Part shown: positions 53,101 through 61,843 of the stretch, one piece after another
Position numbering within the stretch: the stretch's first letter is position 1
Layout of the letters: every line of letters starts with the position of its first letter
Source: Sulfuricurvum sp.
GTDB lineage: Bacteria > Campylobacterota > Campylobacteria > Campylobacterales > Sulfurimonadaceae
NCBI GenBank assembly: GCA_030693335.1
Contig: JAUYAU010000011.1
Coordinates: forward strand, 186,001-250,000
Direction of reading: 5' to 3'
Length of the DNA stretch: 64,000 bases
Made by a program: the position numbers and the translations under genes
The notes under the pieces: model-generated
Database searches by the model: none
The model's input: only the letters and a program-made list of their open reading frames with translations
Told to the model about the DNA's origin: nothing

Positions 53101-53358
53101 AAGAGGTTTGAGCGTAATGGGTTCATTATCGCGATGAAGTTCATTTAAGTCAATTAAAGAGGCAGTGATGGTGAGCCTATTATCCCATTTTAGATATAAT
53201 CTTTCAAATTTTATATCCCCTAATTTGAGATGAGAAATGGTAAAACCTTCTAATAAAGCGACAAAAATAAAAAAGCCTGCAAGAAAGAGCAAAAGTAAAA
53301 AAACAAGTAAATTAAAGTGGATTCTTTTAATTATTTTAATGATGGCTTTATCGTTCAT
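50200..53358 (-). CDS. AsmA-like (YhdP/DUF3971-type) envelope protein
   Basis: 1052 residues. N-terminal basic stretch and membrane anchor (MNDKAIIKIIKRIHFNLL, VFLLLLFLAGFFIFVALL), then a very long beta-rich periplasmic part made of repeated strands. The C-terminus (GNVNFKEDSIQGTLTLKSD, GRIPMVGYILFG) matches the AsmA-like C-terminal domain. Such proteins form lipid-conducting grooves between the membranes. The first 122 bp overlap the start of mltG on the other strand. Confidence 0.85.
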   Translation of the reverse strand: MNDKAIIKIIKRIHFNLLVFLLLLFLAGFFIFVALLEGFTISHLKLGDIKFERLYLKWDNRLTITASLIDLNELHRDNEPITLKPLSKITDRIDWMQRWVASIDIKAIRYQNTEVSLHYHKNSLGTIDVRMGKIRMNGYFAITPSKFKLTLSSKNESAAQVHGLLHLYLQEQKLNAWGSFALPNTPILKAYALGDQKKLRISVKADKPFNTLDELVDFFEVPLQTRPWITHYAKASRLTLHECHGSFLYDQPQKLLHTLFVRASVDGAEYTFAPTIAPIIAKKVDLVFKNGVLGIYPLNGSFYTIPTQNSHLFIDFNPKNILLNAYILTNRAQLNDNILNLLHYYKITVPIRQNSGLCNVDLNLSIDLNNFNTTAKGRFIPGKSELQLENFLFQTMGGIVTLDTNKVFFSGFDTKYKNTLHAQVEGHYDAHAEKGSVKILPYSFTPTGDPAILSLLTHPLKTIAIYNIGPTHDTLQIAPTQWKVLDETVNIEGFTIPYDYKNASTVIPKLHFTVPHKIQGTFEGKISPEYWWLQLGLDKFNVQDLLLSSKNYALTFVSDQDGVNITSNAASSWKLNGQDFSLSPLHIRASDNKLVFDDIKIRIETFLEGSISGEYLWKLNQGFISLTNMIPLNQTISSYINLHKNQNFSINAAHEHLTLHSQSLGIDFTTMSQGWKITVPDISLLSNNSPLLHQYQITHGYADLFYYPKQRRYTFNGIIDYPYRLMVVNEQSLSSYRFSGSYQNGKSSIRVNDRLKINYDKSINIRANNMGINASELAKWLDIPTEKKSQDGSEPVPIYLNATNTHLYLMKNRKIIADTLTATLTGDDLDARMTHGSGWADLQMRNGLYHVKGSHFNDIFMEHLFAFSDFQGGVMSFELGGQVDDFEGIMRIENTVLKEYKLLNNVLSFINTVPSLATFSLPNYNTNGLPIKEVYSHYTFRNHKFHVENFTLNSPELKINGEGNVNFKEDSIQGTLTLKSDLGSQLGRIPMVGYILFGDHGSVSTTVNLKGKLSDPVVETAIAKEIITIPFNILKRTVTYPFLWMMDDEKKK

Positions 53359-54232
53359 AGTTTACCTGTTTACTACAGTTACATCACCAAAAATAGTCTA
53401 TATACCGAAGGGTTCTGTTTTTAAAAGTATATCACACCTGCAAAATAATGGTGTTAATCTTTACAAGATAGATGCCATAATCCTTAGGTTGATCGGTCAT
53501 CCACAGCAAGGTTGGATTGATTTAAAAGAAGAAAAATCAACACGTATAGAGTACCTGTATAAACTTACAACTGCAAAGGCTGTAACTCAAACCATTACGT
53601 TGATACCTGGAGAAACGACAGTCGTATTTTTAGAACAGATGGCTCAGCAGTTGAATTTGAATGCAAGAAAATTAAAAGATGCCTATACGGATAGAACCTC
53701 AGTACCGGAAGGAATGTTTGTCCCCGATACCTATAGTATTCCCAAAGAAATTAATGAAGAAAGGCTGATAAGCTTTTTGTTAGATCAGTCAGCACAAAAA
53801 CACAGGGCTATGGCAACAAAGCTTTTGGGTAGTTATGATGAAGCAAAATGGTTACAATTAGTAACACTTGCATCCGTTATACAAAAAGAGGCGGCTTCCG
53901 TAGAAGATATGCCAATGGTGAGCTCTGTAATTCAAAATCGATTAAAAAAGAACATGCGATTGCAAATGGACGGTACTTTGAACTATGGTGAATACTCTCA
54001 TCAAAAAGTAACAGCAGCACGTATACGTAGTGATAAAACAACCTATAACACCTATAAACACCGAGGTTTGCCTAAGGATCCTGTTTGCAATGTCAGTTAT
54101 GCAGCACTGGATGCAGCTATCAATCCAAAGCATACAGACTACCTTTATTTCGTACGTGGAAAAAATGGTGAACATATTTACAGTAGTTACTTTTCTACAC
54201 ACCATAAAAACATACTAAATGCTACAAAATGA
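53237..54232 (+). CDS. mltG: Endolytic murein transglycosylase MltG
   Basis: 331 residues. A Lys-rich cytoplasmic head (NKATKIKKPARKSKSKK) leads into a membrane helix (WILLIILMMALSFIVYLF), then the YceG domain: catalytic Glu in SVIQKEAAS, VIQNRLKKNMRLQMDGTLNYG, and the C-terminal GLPKDPVCNVSYAALDAAINP signature. It cuts nascent glycan and limits strand length. The start at 53237 lies 122 bp inside the opposite gene; starting later, at 53339, would destroy the helix. Confidence 0.93.
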   Translation: MVKPSNKATKIKKPARKSKSKKTSKLKWILLIILMMALSFIVYLFTTVTSPKIVYIPKGSVFKSISHLQNNGVNLYKIDAIILRLIGHPQQGWIDLKEEKSTRIEYLYKLTTAKAVTQTITLIPGETTVVFLEQMAQQLNLNARKLKDAYTDRTSVPEGMFVPDTYSIPKEINEERLISFLLDQSAQKHRAMATKLLGSYDEAKWLQLVTLASVIQKEAASVEDMPMVSSVIQNRLKKNMRLQMDGTLNYGEYSHQKVTAARIRSDKTTYNTYKHRGLPKDPVCNVSYAALDAAINPKHTDYLYFVRGKNGEHIYSSYFSTHHKNILNATK

Positions 54233-54293
54233 AACATATTCAGCTCTTTTTACAGCTATCAATGTAAACAAAGTATAAATATATTCAAGTAAG

Positions 54294-54302
54294 TGTTATT
54301 AT
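54294..54302 (+). promoter_or_regulatory. Extended -10 promoter of icd
   Basis: TGTTATTAT (TG-n-TATTAT) 33 bases before the icd ATG; AGGAG at 54325-54329 is six bases before the ATG. Typical of strong Campylobacterota promoters without a -35. Confidence 0.55.
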
Positions 54303-54335
54303 GCGTATACAAAAATAAAACCACAGGAGTATCTG

Positions 54336-56507
54336 ATGTCAAAAATCATTTGGTCAGTAATTGATGAAGCACCAGCCCTAGCGACTTACTCGCTTTTACC
54401 AATCGTTAATGCGTTTACAAAAGCAGCAGGCGTTGAAGTAGTTACAAGTGATATTTCACTTTCAGGCCGTGTTCTTGCAGCAATGGGTCTTGCAGAAGAC
54501 GAATTGTCAAAATTAGGTGAAGTTGTTCTTCAAGAAGATGGTAACATCATCAAGCTTCCAAATATTTCAGCTTCTGCTGGTCAATTAAAAGATTGTATCG
54601 CTGAGCTTCAGTCTCAAGGTCACAAAATCCCTAACTACCCTGAAAATCCGACAACGGATGAAGAAAAAGCGATTCAAGCTAAATATGCTACTTGTTTAGG
54701 TTCAGCGGTTAACCCAGTTCTTCGTGAAGGTAACTCAGACCGTCGTGCTGCAGTTGCTGTTAAGAAATTTGCTCAAAAGAACCCGCACAAACTACGTGCA
54801 TTCGCTGCAGACTCTAAAGCATATGTTGCACATATGGAAGGCAAAGGTGATTTCTACTCACACGAGAAATCTGTTACTTTGGATAAAGATCAAAAAGTGA
54901 CCATCGCTCTTAATGGTAAAGAATTGAAAACTGTTGATTGTGTTGCATCTGAAGTACTTGACGGTACATTCATGTCAATTTCAGCATTGAAAGCTTTTTA
55001 CAAGAAAACAATCGAAGATGCAAAAGCAAAAAATCTTATCTGGTCTCTTCACTTAAAAGCAACTATGATGAAGATCTCTGATCCAATCATGTTCGGTTAC
55101 GCTTTTGAGATCTTCTTCGCAGATGTATTTGCACAATATGCGGATGTCTTCAAGGCAGTTGGCGTTAATCCAAACATGGGTATGTCAGACTTGGAGAAGA
55201 AAATCGCTGGTCACGCTAAAGAAGCTGAGATTAAAGCGGCTTTCCAAGCGGTTGTAGAAGCTGATGCTCCAAAAATCGCAATGGTTGATTCTGACAAAGG
55301 GACAACAAACTTCAATGCATCTAACGATGTTATTATCGATGCTTCTATGCCGGTAGTGGTACGTGAAGGTGGTAAACAATGGGACAGAACAGGTGCAGCT
55401 CTTGAGACAGTTGCGGTTATTCCTGATTCTACTTATGCTATGTTCCACGCAGAGATGGTAGCGGATTGTGTTAAACATGGTCAATACGATGTAGCAACAA
55501 TGGGTACAATGCAAAATATCGGTCTTATGGCTCAAAAAGCAGAAGAGTACGGTTCTCACCCAACTACATTTGAACTCAAAGAAGCAGGTACTGTTACAGT
55601 AACTGGAGCCAATGGTGTTCTTATGAGTTTTGAGTGTGAAGCGGGTGATATCTGGAGAATGTCTCGCACTAAAGATGCTGCGATCAAAGACTGGGTACGT
55701 TTGACCGTTGAGCGCACACGTTTGGAAGGAATCCCTGCAGTATTCTGGTTGGATGAAAAACGTGCACACGATGCTGAGTTGCTCAAAAAAGTAAATGCAT
55801 ACCTAAAAGATTTTGATACAACAGGTCTTGATATTCAATTCATGAACGTAACCAATGCTACACGTTTTACAAACACACGTATTCGTGAAGGTAAAAACAC
55901 AATCGCAGTAACAGGTAACGTTTTACGTGACCACTTGACTGATATGTATCCAATCATTGAGCTTGGAACATCAGCTAAAATGCTTTCAATCGTTCCATTG
56001 CTTGCAGGCGGTGGTTTGTATGAGACAGGTGCCGGCGGATCTGCTCCTAAACACGTTGAGCAGTTTGTAAACGAAGGTCACTTGCGTTGGGATTCATTGG
56101 GTGAGTTCTTGGCATTGGCTGAGTCTTTACGTTTCCTAGGTCAAAAACACTCTGATGCAAAACTAACCGCTCTAACTGCTGGTTTGGATACTGCAAATGC
56201 AGGTTACCTTGATAACAACAAAGAGCCAGGTCGTAAAGCGGGTCAACCTGACAATAGAGCATCTCACTTTTTCTTGGCTCAATATTGGGCTAAAGCATTG
56301 GCTGAAGGTCAAAATGCTGAATTAGCTGCTAAGTTTGCTCCAGTTGCTAAAGCATTGGTTGATAATGAAGCAAAAATCATGGAAGAGCTTCTTGCAGTAG
56401 CAGGAAAACCACAAGATATCGGTGGTTACTTCCGTCCAGATGATGCAAAAGCTGAAAAAGCAATGCGTCCGTCTGCTACATTAAACGCAATTATCGCTTC
56501 TATATAA
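54336..56507 (+). CDS. icd: NADP-dependent isocitrate dehydrogenase, monomeric type
   Basis: A 723-residue single-chain IDH of the 80-kDa class. ALATYSLLPIVNAFTKAAGVEV at the N-terminus, GNSDRRAAVAVKKFAQKNPHK, MVDSDKGTTNF, ASMPVVVREGGKQWD and LIELGTSAKMLSIVPLLAGGG are characteristic. It interconverts isocitrate and 2-oxoglutarate; in a reductive cycle it carboxylates 2-oxoglutarate. Codon choice is strongly biased, as for an abundant protein. It ends in a good terminator. Confidence 0.98.
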   Translation: MSKIIWSVIDEAPALATYSLLPIVNAFTKAAGVEVVTSDISLSGRVLAAMGLAEDELSKLGEVVLQEDGNIIKLPNISASAGQLKDCIAELQSQGHKIPNYPENPTTDEEKAIQAKYATCLGSAVNPVLREGNSDRRAAVAVKKFAQKNPHKLRAFAADSKAYVAHMEGKGDFYSHEKSVTLDKDQKVTIALNGKELKTVDCVASEVLDGTFMSISALKAFYKKTIEDAKAKNLIWSLHLKATMMKISDPIMFGYAFEIFFADVFAQYADVFKAVGVNPNMGMSDLEKKIAGHAKEAEIKAAFQAVVEADAPKIAMVDSDKGTTNFNASNDVIIDASMPVVVREGGKQWDRTGAALETVAVIPDSTYAMFHAEMVADCVKHGQYDVATMGTMQNIGLMAQKAEEYGSHPTTFELKEAGTVTVTGANGVLMSFECEAGDIWRMSRTKDAAIKDWVRLTVERTRLEGIPAVFWLDEKRAHDAELLKKVNAYLKDFDTTGLDIQFMNVTNATRFTNTRIREGKNTIAVTGNVLRDHLTDMYPIIELGTSAKMLSIVPLLAGGGLYETGAGGSAPKHVEQFVNEGHLRWDSLGEFLALAESLRFLGQKHSDAKLTALTAGLDTANAGYLDNNKEPGRKAGQPDNRASHFFLAQYWAKALAEGQNAELAAKFAPVAKALVDNEAKIMEELLAVAGKPQDIGGYFRPDDAKAEKAMRPSATLNAIIASI

Positions 56508-56526
56508 TATAATACTCCCCTAAAAT

Positions 56527-56556
56527 CTTCAGCACACTTGCTGAAGGTTTCTTTTT
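56527..56556 (+). terminator. Rho-independent terminator after icd
   Basis: Perfect 8-bp stem CTTCAGCA/TGCTGAAG with a 4-base loop, followed by GTTTCTTTTT. It separates icd from mdh, so the latter has its own promoter. Confidence 0.9.
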
Positions 56557-56670
56557 GTCGTTTTATTTGTGTAGAGAAGATCTCTATAAATATAAGGCGA
56601 TAGGTCATCGTCTGTGTATTAACTCTCTGACCGTATGCTTATTAGTGTTTTTTATAAAAATAGTGATGAG

Positions 56671-56676
56671 TATAGT
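56671..56676 (+). promoter_or_regulatory. Possible -10 element of the mdh-fumC-sucCD operon
   Basis: TATAGT in GAGTATAGTGGATTG, 47 bases before the mdh ATG, downstream of the icd terminator. Tentative. Confidence 0.4.
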
Positions 56677-56722
56677 GGATTGTAGGGAGTTGTACGTATT
56701 TTTGCCACTAGGAGTTGTGCAT

Positions 56723-57679
56723 ATGGTAAAAGGAAAACGTGTTGGAATCGTCGGTGCAGGAAATGTCGGGTCTACTATAGCCTATTCACTTGCAATGCAG
56801 GGTGCTTGTCATGAGATTATTTTACGTGACAATAAAATAGAAATAGCGCGCGGTAAAGCACTTGATATGTCTCAAGCTGCAGCTGCAATTCGCAGTCACA
56901 CGGTTGTGAGTGTTGCCGATAAAATGGCTGATTTAACCGATTGTGATATCGTTGTTATTACGGCAGGAAGTCCACGATTACCTGGTATGAGTCGTGATGA
57001 TCTTTTAATGATTAATGCAAACATAACGCGTGAAGTTATTGAAGGAATTTCAAAATACTCTCCGAATGCCATTATTATTATGGTTTCTAATCCACTTGAT
57101 GTCATGACGTACGTTGCACTCAAAGAGAGTGGATTTGACAGAAGCCGCGTTATTGGAATGGCGGGCATTTTGGACAGCGCGCGTATGGCTGCATTTATTC
57201 AAGAAAAGCTTGGATACGGTGGAGGTCAGATCCGTGCTTCGGTTATGGGCGGTCATGGGGATGATATGGTTCCACTCCCACGGTATTCAACCGTTGCCGG
57301 TGTTCCTCTTTCTGACTTACTGTCTCAAGATGAGATTAATGAAGTAGTACAGCGTACACGCAGCGGAGGAGCAGAAATTGTGGCCCTTTTGCAAACAGGT
57401 TCAGCTTATTATGCCCCTGCAAAATCTACAGCTATGATGATTGATGCTATTTTAAAAGATACAAAACAAATTCACCCTTGTGCCGTGTACCTTGATGGTG
57501 AATACGGTTACAGTGACGTTGTGAGCGGTGTTCCAATAATGCTGGGGGCAAACGGAGTAGAAAAAATAATTGAGATAACGCTTAATGATGCTGAGAAAGC
57601 CATGTTTGCTAAGTCATGTGCTTCAGTTCAATCTATGATTGATACCTTGAATTCCAATAAATTTTTCCAAGGAGTGTAA
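56723..57679 (+). CDS. mdh: Malate dehydrogenase (LDH/MDH superfamily)
   Basis: 318 residues from ATG 56723 ([23 protein letters not shown]) with AGGAG eight bases before it. The frame is open 56 codons further up, but that part is hydrophobic and runs back over the terminator, so it is not used. NAD loop [29 protein letters not shown], catalytic His in [16 protein letters not shown], and [14 protein letters not shown] are present. It links malate and oxaloacetate. Confidence 0.96.
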   Translation: MVKGKRVGIVGAGNVGSTIAYSLAMQGACHEIILRDNKIEIARGKALDMSQAAAAIRSHTVVSVADKMADLTDCDIVVITAGSPRLPGMSRDDLLMINANITREVIEGISKYSPNAIIIMVSNPLDVMTYVALKESGFDRSRVIGMAGILDSARMAAFIQEKLGYGGGQIRASVMGGHGDDMVPLPRYSTVAGVPLSDLLSQDEINEVVQRTRSGGAEIVALLQTGSAYYAPAKSTAMMIDAILKDTKQIHPCAVYLDGEYGYSDVVSGVPIMLGANGVEKIIEITLNDAEKAMFAKSCASVQSMIDTLNSNKFFQGV

Positions 57680-57684
57680 CAGAG

Positions 57685-59076
57685 ATGTCTTACCGTATAG
57701 AAAAAGACACAATGGGCGAAATTCAGGTTCCCCAAAATGCGTATTGGGGTGCTCAAACCCAGCGCTCGATTGAAAACTTTGCTATCGGCGAAGAGACAAT
57801 GCCTTATGAGATTACGAGAGCATTTTCTTATCTAAAAAAAGCAGTTGCCATCGTCAACAAAGATCTTGGTAAACTTGATGCGAAAAAAGCAGAAGCTATT
57901 GGACAGGCTGCTGATGAGATGTTAGCTGGAAAGCTTGATGGAAACTATCCTCTTGTAGTATGGCAAACGGGTTCAGGCACTCAGTCAAATATGAACAACA
58001 ATGAAGTTCTTGCAAATCGTGCTACTGAGATCCTTGGCGGTGATTTCCGTAAAGAAAAGCTTGTTCATCCTAATGATGATGTTAATAAATCTCAGTCTTC
58101 AAATGATACGTATCCAACTGCACTTCATGTTGCAGCTGTTATCGCCGTTGAAACGAGACTGCTTCCTGCTATTGCAAAATTAAAAACTACGCTTGCGAAT
58201 AAGTCTGCTAAATTTGAGTCTATCGTGAAAATCGGTCGTACTCACCTTCAGGATGCTACACCGATCACTCTTGGGCAAGAAATAAGCGGTTGGGTAGAGA
58301 TGCTGAACAAATGTGAAAAGATGGCAATACAGTCACTTGAACCGGTTCGTGAACTCGCACTTGGCGGTACTGCAGTGGGAACAGGTTTGAATGCTCATCC
58401 TGAATTGGGTACACGTGTTGCTGCTAAACTTACTGAGCTTACGGGACATCAGTTTGTTACTGCTCCAAATAAATTTCATTCATTGACTTCTCATGATGCA
58501 CTTGTGTATTCCCATGGTGCTCTTAAAGCGCTTGCTGCGGACATGATGAAAATTGCCAATGACGTACGTTGGTTGGCATCAGGTCCTCGTTGTGGGCTTG
58601 GAGAGATTACTATTCCTGAAAATGAGCCAGGTTCTTCAATCATGCCTGGTAAGATTAATCCTACTCAGGCAGAAGCCGTAACTATGGTTACTTGCCAAGT
58701 CTTTGGAAACGATGTTGCTATTTCTATGGGTGCATCTCAGGGTAATTTTCAGCTGAATGTATTTAAACCGGTTATCGCACTTAACTACCTTCAATCAGTA
58801 CGTTTGTTAGCAGATTCTATTTCATCATTTAATGATCACTGTGCTGTTGGAATTGAACCGGTTGCGGATAAAATAGATCATTATTTACATGATTCATTGA
58901 TGTTGGTTACTGCTCTTAATCCTTATGTGGGTTATGACAATGCAGCTAAAATTGCAAAAACAGCACACAAAAATAATTCTACGTTGAGAGCTACTGCCAT
59001 AGAGCTTGGGCTTTTAACAGGGGAAGAGTTTGATAAATATGTTGTGCCGGAAGATATGATCGCACCTAAAGCTTAA
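57685..59076 (+). CDS. fumC: Class II fumarate hydratase
   Basis: A 463-residue fumarase without Fe-[43 protein letters not shown] and the signature [16 protein letters not shown]. It interconverts fumarate and malate. It lies 5 bp after mdh and 19 bp before sucC. Confidence 0.98.
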   Translation: MSYRIEKDTMGEIQVPQNAYWGAQTQRSIENFAIGEETMPYEITRAFSYLKKAVAIVNKDLGKLDAKKAEAIGQAADEMLAGKLDGNYPLVVWQTGSGTQSNMNNNEVLANRATEILGGDFRKEKLVHPNDDVNKSQSSNDTYPTALHVAAVIAVETRLLPAIAKLKTTLANKSAKFESIVKIGRTHLQDATPITLGQEISGWVEMLNKCEKMAIQSLEPVRELALGGTAVGTGLNAHPELGTRVAAKLTELTGHQFVTAPNKFHSLTSHDALVYSHGALKALAADMMKIANDVRWLASGPRCGLGEITIPENEPGSSIMPGKINPTQAEAVTMVTCQVFGNDVAISMGASQGNFQLNVFKPVIALNYLQSVRLLADSISSFNDHCAVGIEPVADKIDHYLHDSLMLVTALNPYVGYDNAAKIAKTAHKNNSTLRATAIELGLLTGEEFDKYVVPEDMIAPKA

Positions 59077-59095
59077 ATTTAAAAAAGGAGAGTTA

Positions 59096-60265
59096 ATGAA
59101 TATTCATGAATATCAAGCAAAAGAGTTATTTGCGAAATATAATGTCCCTACATTACGTGGACATATCGCATTTACACCCGATGAAGCGGTAAAAGCTGCT
59201 CAAGAATTAGGTGGAAATATTTGGGTTGTAAAAGCTCAGATTCACGCTGGTGGTCGAGGATTGGGCGGCGGCGTTAAGCTTGCGCGTTCAAGTGGAGAAG
59301 TACGTGAAGTAGCTCAACAAATTATTGGTATGAATTTGGTGACGCATCAAACAGGTCCTGAAGGTAAAATGGTACAGAAGGTTTACGTAGAAGAGGGTGC
59401 TGATATTAAAAAAGAGTATTATTTGGGAATACTTTTGGATCGTGCATTGGAAATGCCAATTATGATGGCATCTACTGAGGGCGGTATGGCGATCGAAGAT
59501 GTTGCTCATAATACTCCTGAAAAAATTATCAAAGTAGCCATTGACCCTGTAACAGGTTTCCAAGGTTTCCATGGCCGTAAATTGGCATTTGGACTTGAGT
59601 TACCAAAAGAAGAAGTAAATACCTTTATCAAATTTGCTGCTGCACTTTACAATGTTTACATGGATTATGATTCAGAAATGATTGAAATCAATCCATTGGT
59701 TAAAACCGGCGATGGTCGTTTCTTGGCTCTTGATGCAAAAATGGGCTTTGACAACAATGCATTGTATCGTCAAGAGCATATTCATGAAATGCGTGATTTG
59801 AGTGAAGAAGAACCTACTGAGGTTGAAGCTGGAAAGTCTGACCTCAGTTATATCAAACTTGATGGAAACGTTGGTTGTATGGTTAACGGTGCCGGTCTTG
59901 CAATGGGTACTATGGATACGATAAATTATGAGGGTGGAAAACCTGCAAACTTCTTGGACGTTGGCGGTTCTGCGAATGCAACAACCGTTGCTAAAGGGTT
60001 TGAAATTATTCTTAAAGATCCAAATGTAAAAGCGATTTTTGTTAATATTTTTGGTGGAATCGTTCGTTGTGACCGTGTTGCAAACGGTATTATTGAAGCA
60101 ACAAAATTGACGAATGTTAATGTACCGGTAATCGTACGTCTCGATGGTACAAATGCTATTGAAGCAGCTGAAATTTTAAGAAATGCGGGTATTAAAAATA
60201 TTATTGCAGCAACCGATCTTGCAGATGGCGCTAAAAAAGCTGTTGCAGCAGCGAAGGGAGAATAA
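59096..60265 (+). CDS. sucC: Succinyl-CoA synthetase beta subunit
   Basis: A 389-residue ADP-forming subunit. [18 protein letters not shown] start, ATP-grasp region [50 protein letters not shown] and the [12 protein letters not shown] segment. AGGAG precedes ATG. It pairs with sucD, 3 bp away. Confidence 0.98.
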   Translation: MNIHEYQAKELFAKYNVPTLRGHIAFTPDEAVKAAQELGGNIWVVKAQIHAGGRGLGGGVKLARSSGEVREVAQQIIGMNLVTHQTGPEGKMVQKVYVEEGADIKKEYYLGILLDRALEMPIMMASTEGGMAIEDVAHNTPEKIIKVAIDPVTGFQGFHGRKLAFGLELPKEEVNTFIKFAAALYNVYMDYDSEMIEINPLVKTGDGRFLALDAKMGFDNNALYRQEHIHEMRDLSEEEPTEVEAGKSDLSYIKLDGNVGCMVNGAGLAMGTMDTINYEGGKPANFLDVGGSANATTVAKGFEIILKDPNVKAIFVNIFGGIVRCDRVANGIIEATKLTNVNVPVIVRLDGTNAIEAAEILRNAGIKNIIAATDLADGAKKAVAAAKGE

Positions 60266-60268
60266 TTT

Positions 60269-61153
60269 ATGTCAATTTTAGTTAACAAAGACACAAAAGT
60301 AATTGTACAAGGCTTTACAGGGAAAGAGGGATCTTTTCATGCTGAACAATGTATCGCATACGGCACTAAAATCGTTGGTGGTGTAACACCGGGTAAGGGT
60401 GGTCAAGAACATTTAGGATTACCGGTTTTCAATACGGTAGCTGATGCCGTTGCAGCTACGGGAGCTACTGTATCTATGATTTTTGTACCGCCTGCTTTTG
60501 TTTCTGATGCAGTAATGGAAGCCGCTGATGCGGGTGTTACTATGGCAGTTATTATTACCGAAGGTGCTCCTGTTAAAGATATGATGTACGCAAAGGCATA
60601 CGCTGTTAAGAAAAATATGATGACTATCGGGCCAAACTGTCCTGGTATTATCACTGCAGATGAGTGTAAGATTGGGATTATGCCTGGATTTATTTTCAAA
60701 AAAGGAAGTATCGGTCTTATTTCTAAATCAGGAACATTGACATATGAATCAGCCAATCAGGTTGTTAAAGAGGGCTTTGGTATTACTACTGCAGTAGGTA
60801 TCGGTGGAGACCCGATTATCGGTCTTAGCTACAAGCAATTGCTTCCAATGTTTGAAGCAGATCCTGAAACTAAAGCAATCGTTATGATTGGTGAAATCGG
60901 TGGTGATCTTGAAATTCAAGCAGCAGCATACATCAAAGAACATGTTACTAAGCCTGTCGTTGCATTTATAGCAGGGCAAACAGCTCCTGAAGGTAAACGT
61001 ATGGGTCACGCCGGTGCAATCATCTCTGGCGGTGCAGGTACCGCAGCAGAAAAAATGGCAGCGTTAACTGCTGCTGGTGTTACAGTTGTTGTCTCTCCGG
61101 CAGATATTGGTAAAGCTGTTGCGCAAGTCATGGCTAAGCTAGCGACTAAGTAA
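60269..61153 (+). CDS. sucD: Succinyl-CoA synthetase alpha subunit
   Basis: 294 residues. CoA-binding [13 protein letters not shown] and [35 protein letters not shown], and the phosphohistidine loop [18 protein letters not shown]. With SucC it makes succinyl-CoA from succinate (reductive direction), the substrate of OOR. The HMA-like gene starts immediately after the stop. Confidence 0.98.
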   Translation: MSILVNKDTKVIVQGFTGKEGSFHAEQCIAYGTKIVGGVTPGKGGQEHLGLPVFNTVADAVAATGATVSMIFVPPAFVSDAVMEAADAGVTMAVIITEGAPVKDMMYAKAYAVKKNMMTIGPNCPGIITADECKIGIMPGFIFKKGSIGLISKSGTLTYESANQVVKEGFGITTAVGIGGDPIIGLSYKQLLPMFEADPETKAIVMIGEIGGDLEIQAAAYIKEHVTKPVVAFIAGQTAPEGKRMGHAGAIISGGAGTAAEKMAALTAAGVTVVVSPADIGKAVAQVMAKLATK

Positions 61154-61405
61154 ATGATTCAGACGTTAGAAGTAAGAGATCTTAGTTGTGGCGGCTGTGC
61201 TGTCACAATCAGAACGGCACTTGATATAGCTGGATTTACATCGGTAAAAGTTAATATTCTTGGCAGCCCTCATACGGTAGCAGCTGAGATCGAAGACGAT
61301 AACCATTTAGAACTTATGAAGTCTGTTTTAAGAGAGCATGGTTACCCTCTATTGGAAGACGAAGTTCCAGAACTTCCGGATTACGTTGAATATGACTTTT
61401 CGTAA
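61154..61405 (+). CDS. Small HMA-like (heavy-metal-associated) protein
   Basis: 83 residues. A ferredoxin-like fold with LSCGGCAVTIRTALD (C12-x2-C15) resembles MxCxxC copper-chaperone HMA domains, though Met is replaced by Leu/Ser. The second half (LMKSVLREHGYPLLEDE) completes the babbab pattern, followed by an acidic tail (VPELPDYVEYDF). It directly follows sucD with no gap, so it is part of the TCA operon. Role in metal or Fe-S supply is inference. Confidence 0.78.
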   Translation: MIQTLEVRDLSCGGCAVTIRTALDIAGFTSVKVNILGSPHTVAAEIEDDNHLELMKSVLREHGYPLLEDEVPELPDYVEYDFS

Positions 61406-61415
61406 ATAGTAAAAC

Positions 61416-61454
61416 TTTATTTCGTCAGGACAATATCTATACTGACGAAATAAA
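61416..61454. terminator. Bidirectional hairpin terminator
   Basis: A perfect 13-bp inverted repeat (TTTATTTCGTCAG and its complement) with a 13-base loop, flanked by T-rich ends on both strands. It lies between the convergent HMA-like gene and the haemoglobin gene and suits both. Confidence 0.85.
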
Positions 61455-61835
61455 TTAGATCTTCAAGTAACGTATAAATTCTTCAGAAAAATGAATCCCT
61501 TTTTCTTTCAAACGAGCCGAAATTTCTGGTACATACACATCATCAGCTGATGCGGAAAAAAGTTCTATCCATTTCGCAAAACTTTCTCTGCTTATATGGG
61601 GCACCTTAATATGAGCACCATAAATATTTCCCTTATAAGTTTTTTCACCTAAAAGCTCCGCCAACCAAAAATCAGCGAGAAGCTCTACATGCTCAGTCCA
61701 GTCTTCATTGCTTATATCGTTTCCGAGCTGATGTATGAAAAAAGGCCCTAATACTTCATCTCCAATAGCTCTTGTATAAAACAAAGTCATCAAGGTTCTG
61801 AGATTTTCTCTGGTAATATTCTTTTGTAGTTCCAT
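61455..61835 (-). CDS. Group III truncated haemoglobin
   Basis: A 126-residue globin. LRTLMTLFYTRAIGDEVLGPFF carries the B-helix aromatic residues; the proximal His is probably H75 (GAHIKVPH), followed by SRESFAKWIELF. The IIIP class (Ctb of Campylobacter) binds oxygen and affects NO/respiratory responses. It is 8 bp after the CobW-type gene and appears co-transcribed with it. Confidence 0.93.
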   Translation of the reverse strand: MELQKNITRENLRTLMTLFYTRAIGDEVLGPFFIHQLGNDISNEDWTEHVELLADFWLAELLGEKTYKGNIYGAHIKVPHISRESFAKWIELFSASADDVYVPEISARLKEKGIHFSEEFIRYLKI

Positions 61836-61843
61836 GTTAACCG

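Noticed and set aside
55185-55769. 194-codon open frame antisense to icd
   Set aside because: Shadow of the strongly biased icd codons; Cys/Phe/Thr-rich composition with no start context or domain.
56555-56722. Longer Mdh start
   Set aside because: Would run over the icd terminator and add a hydrophobic head absent from the family.
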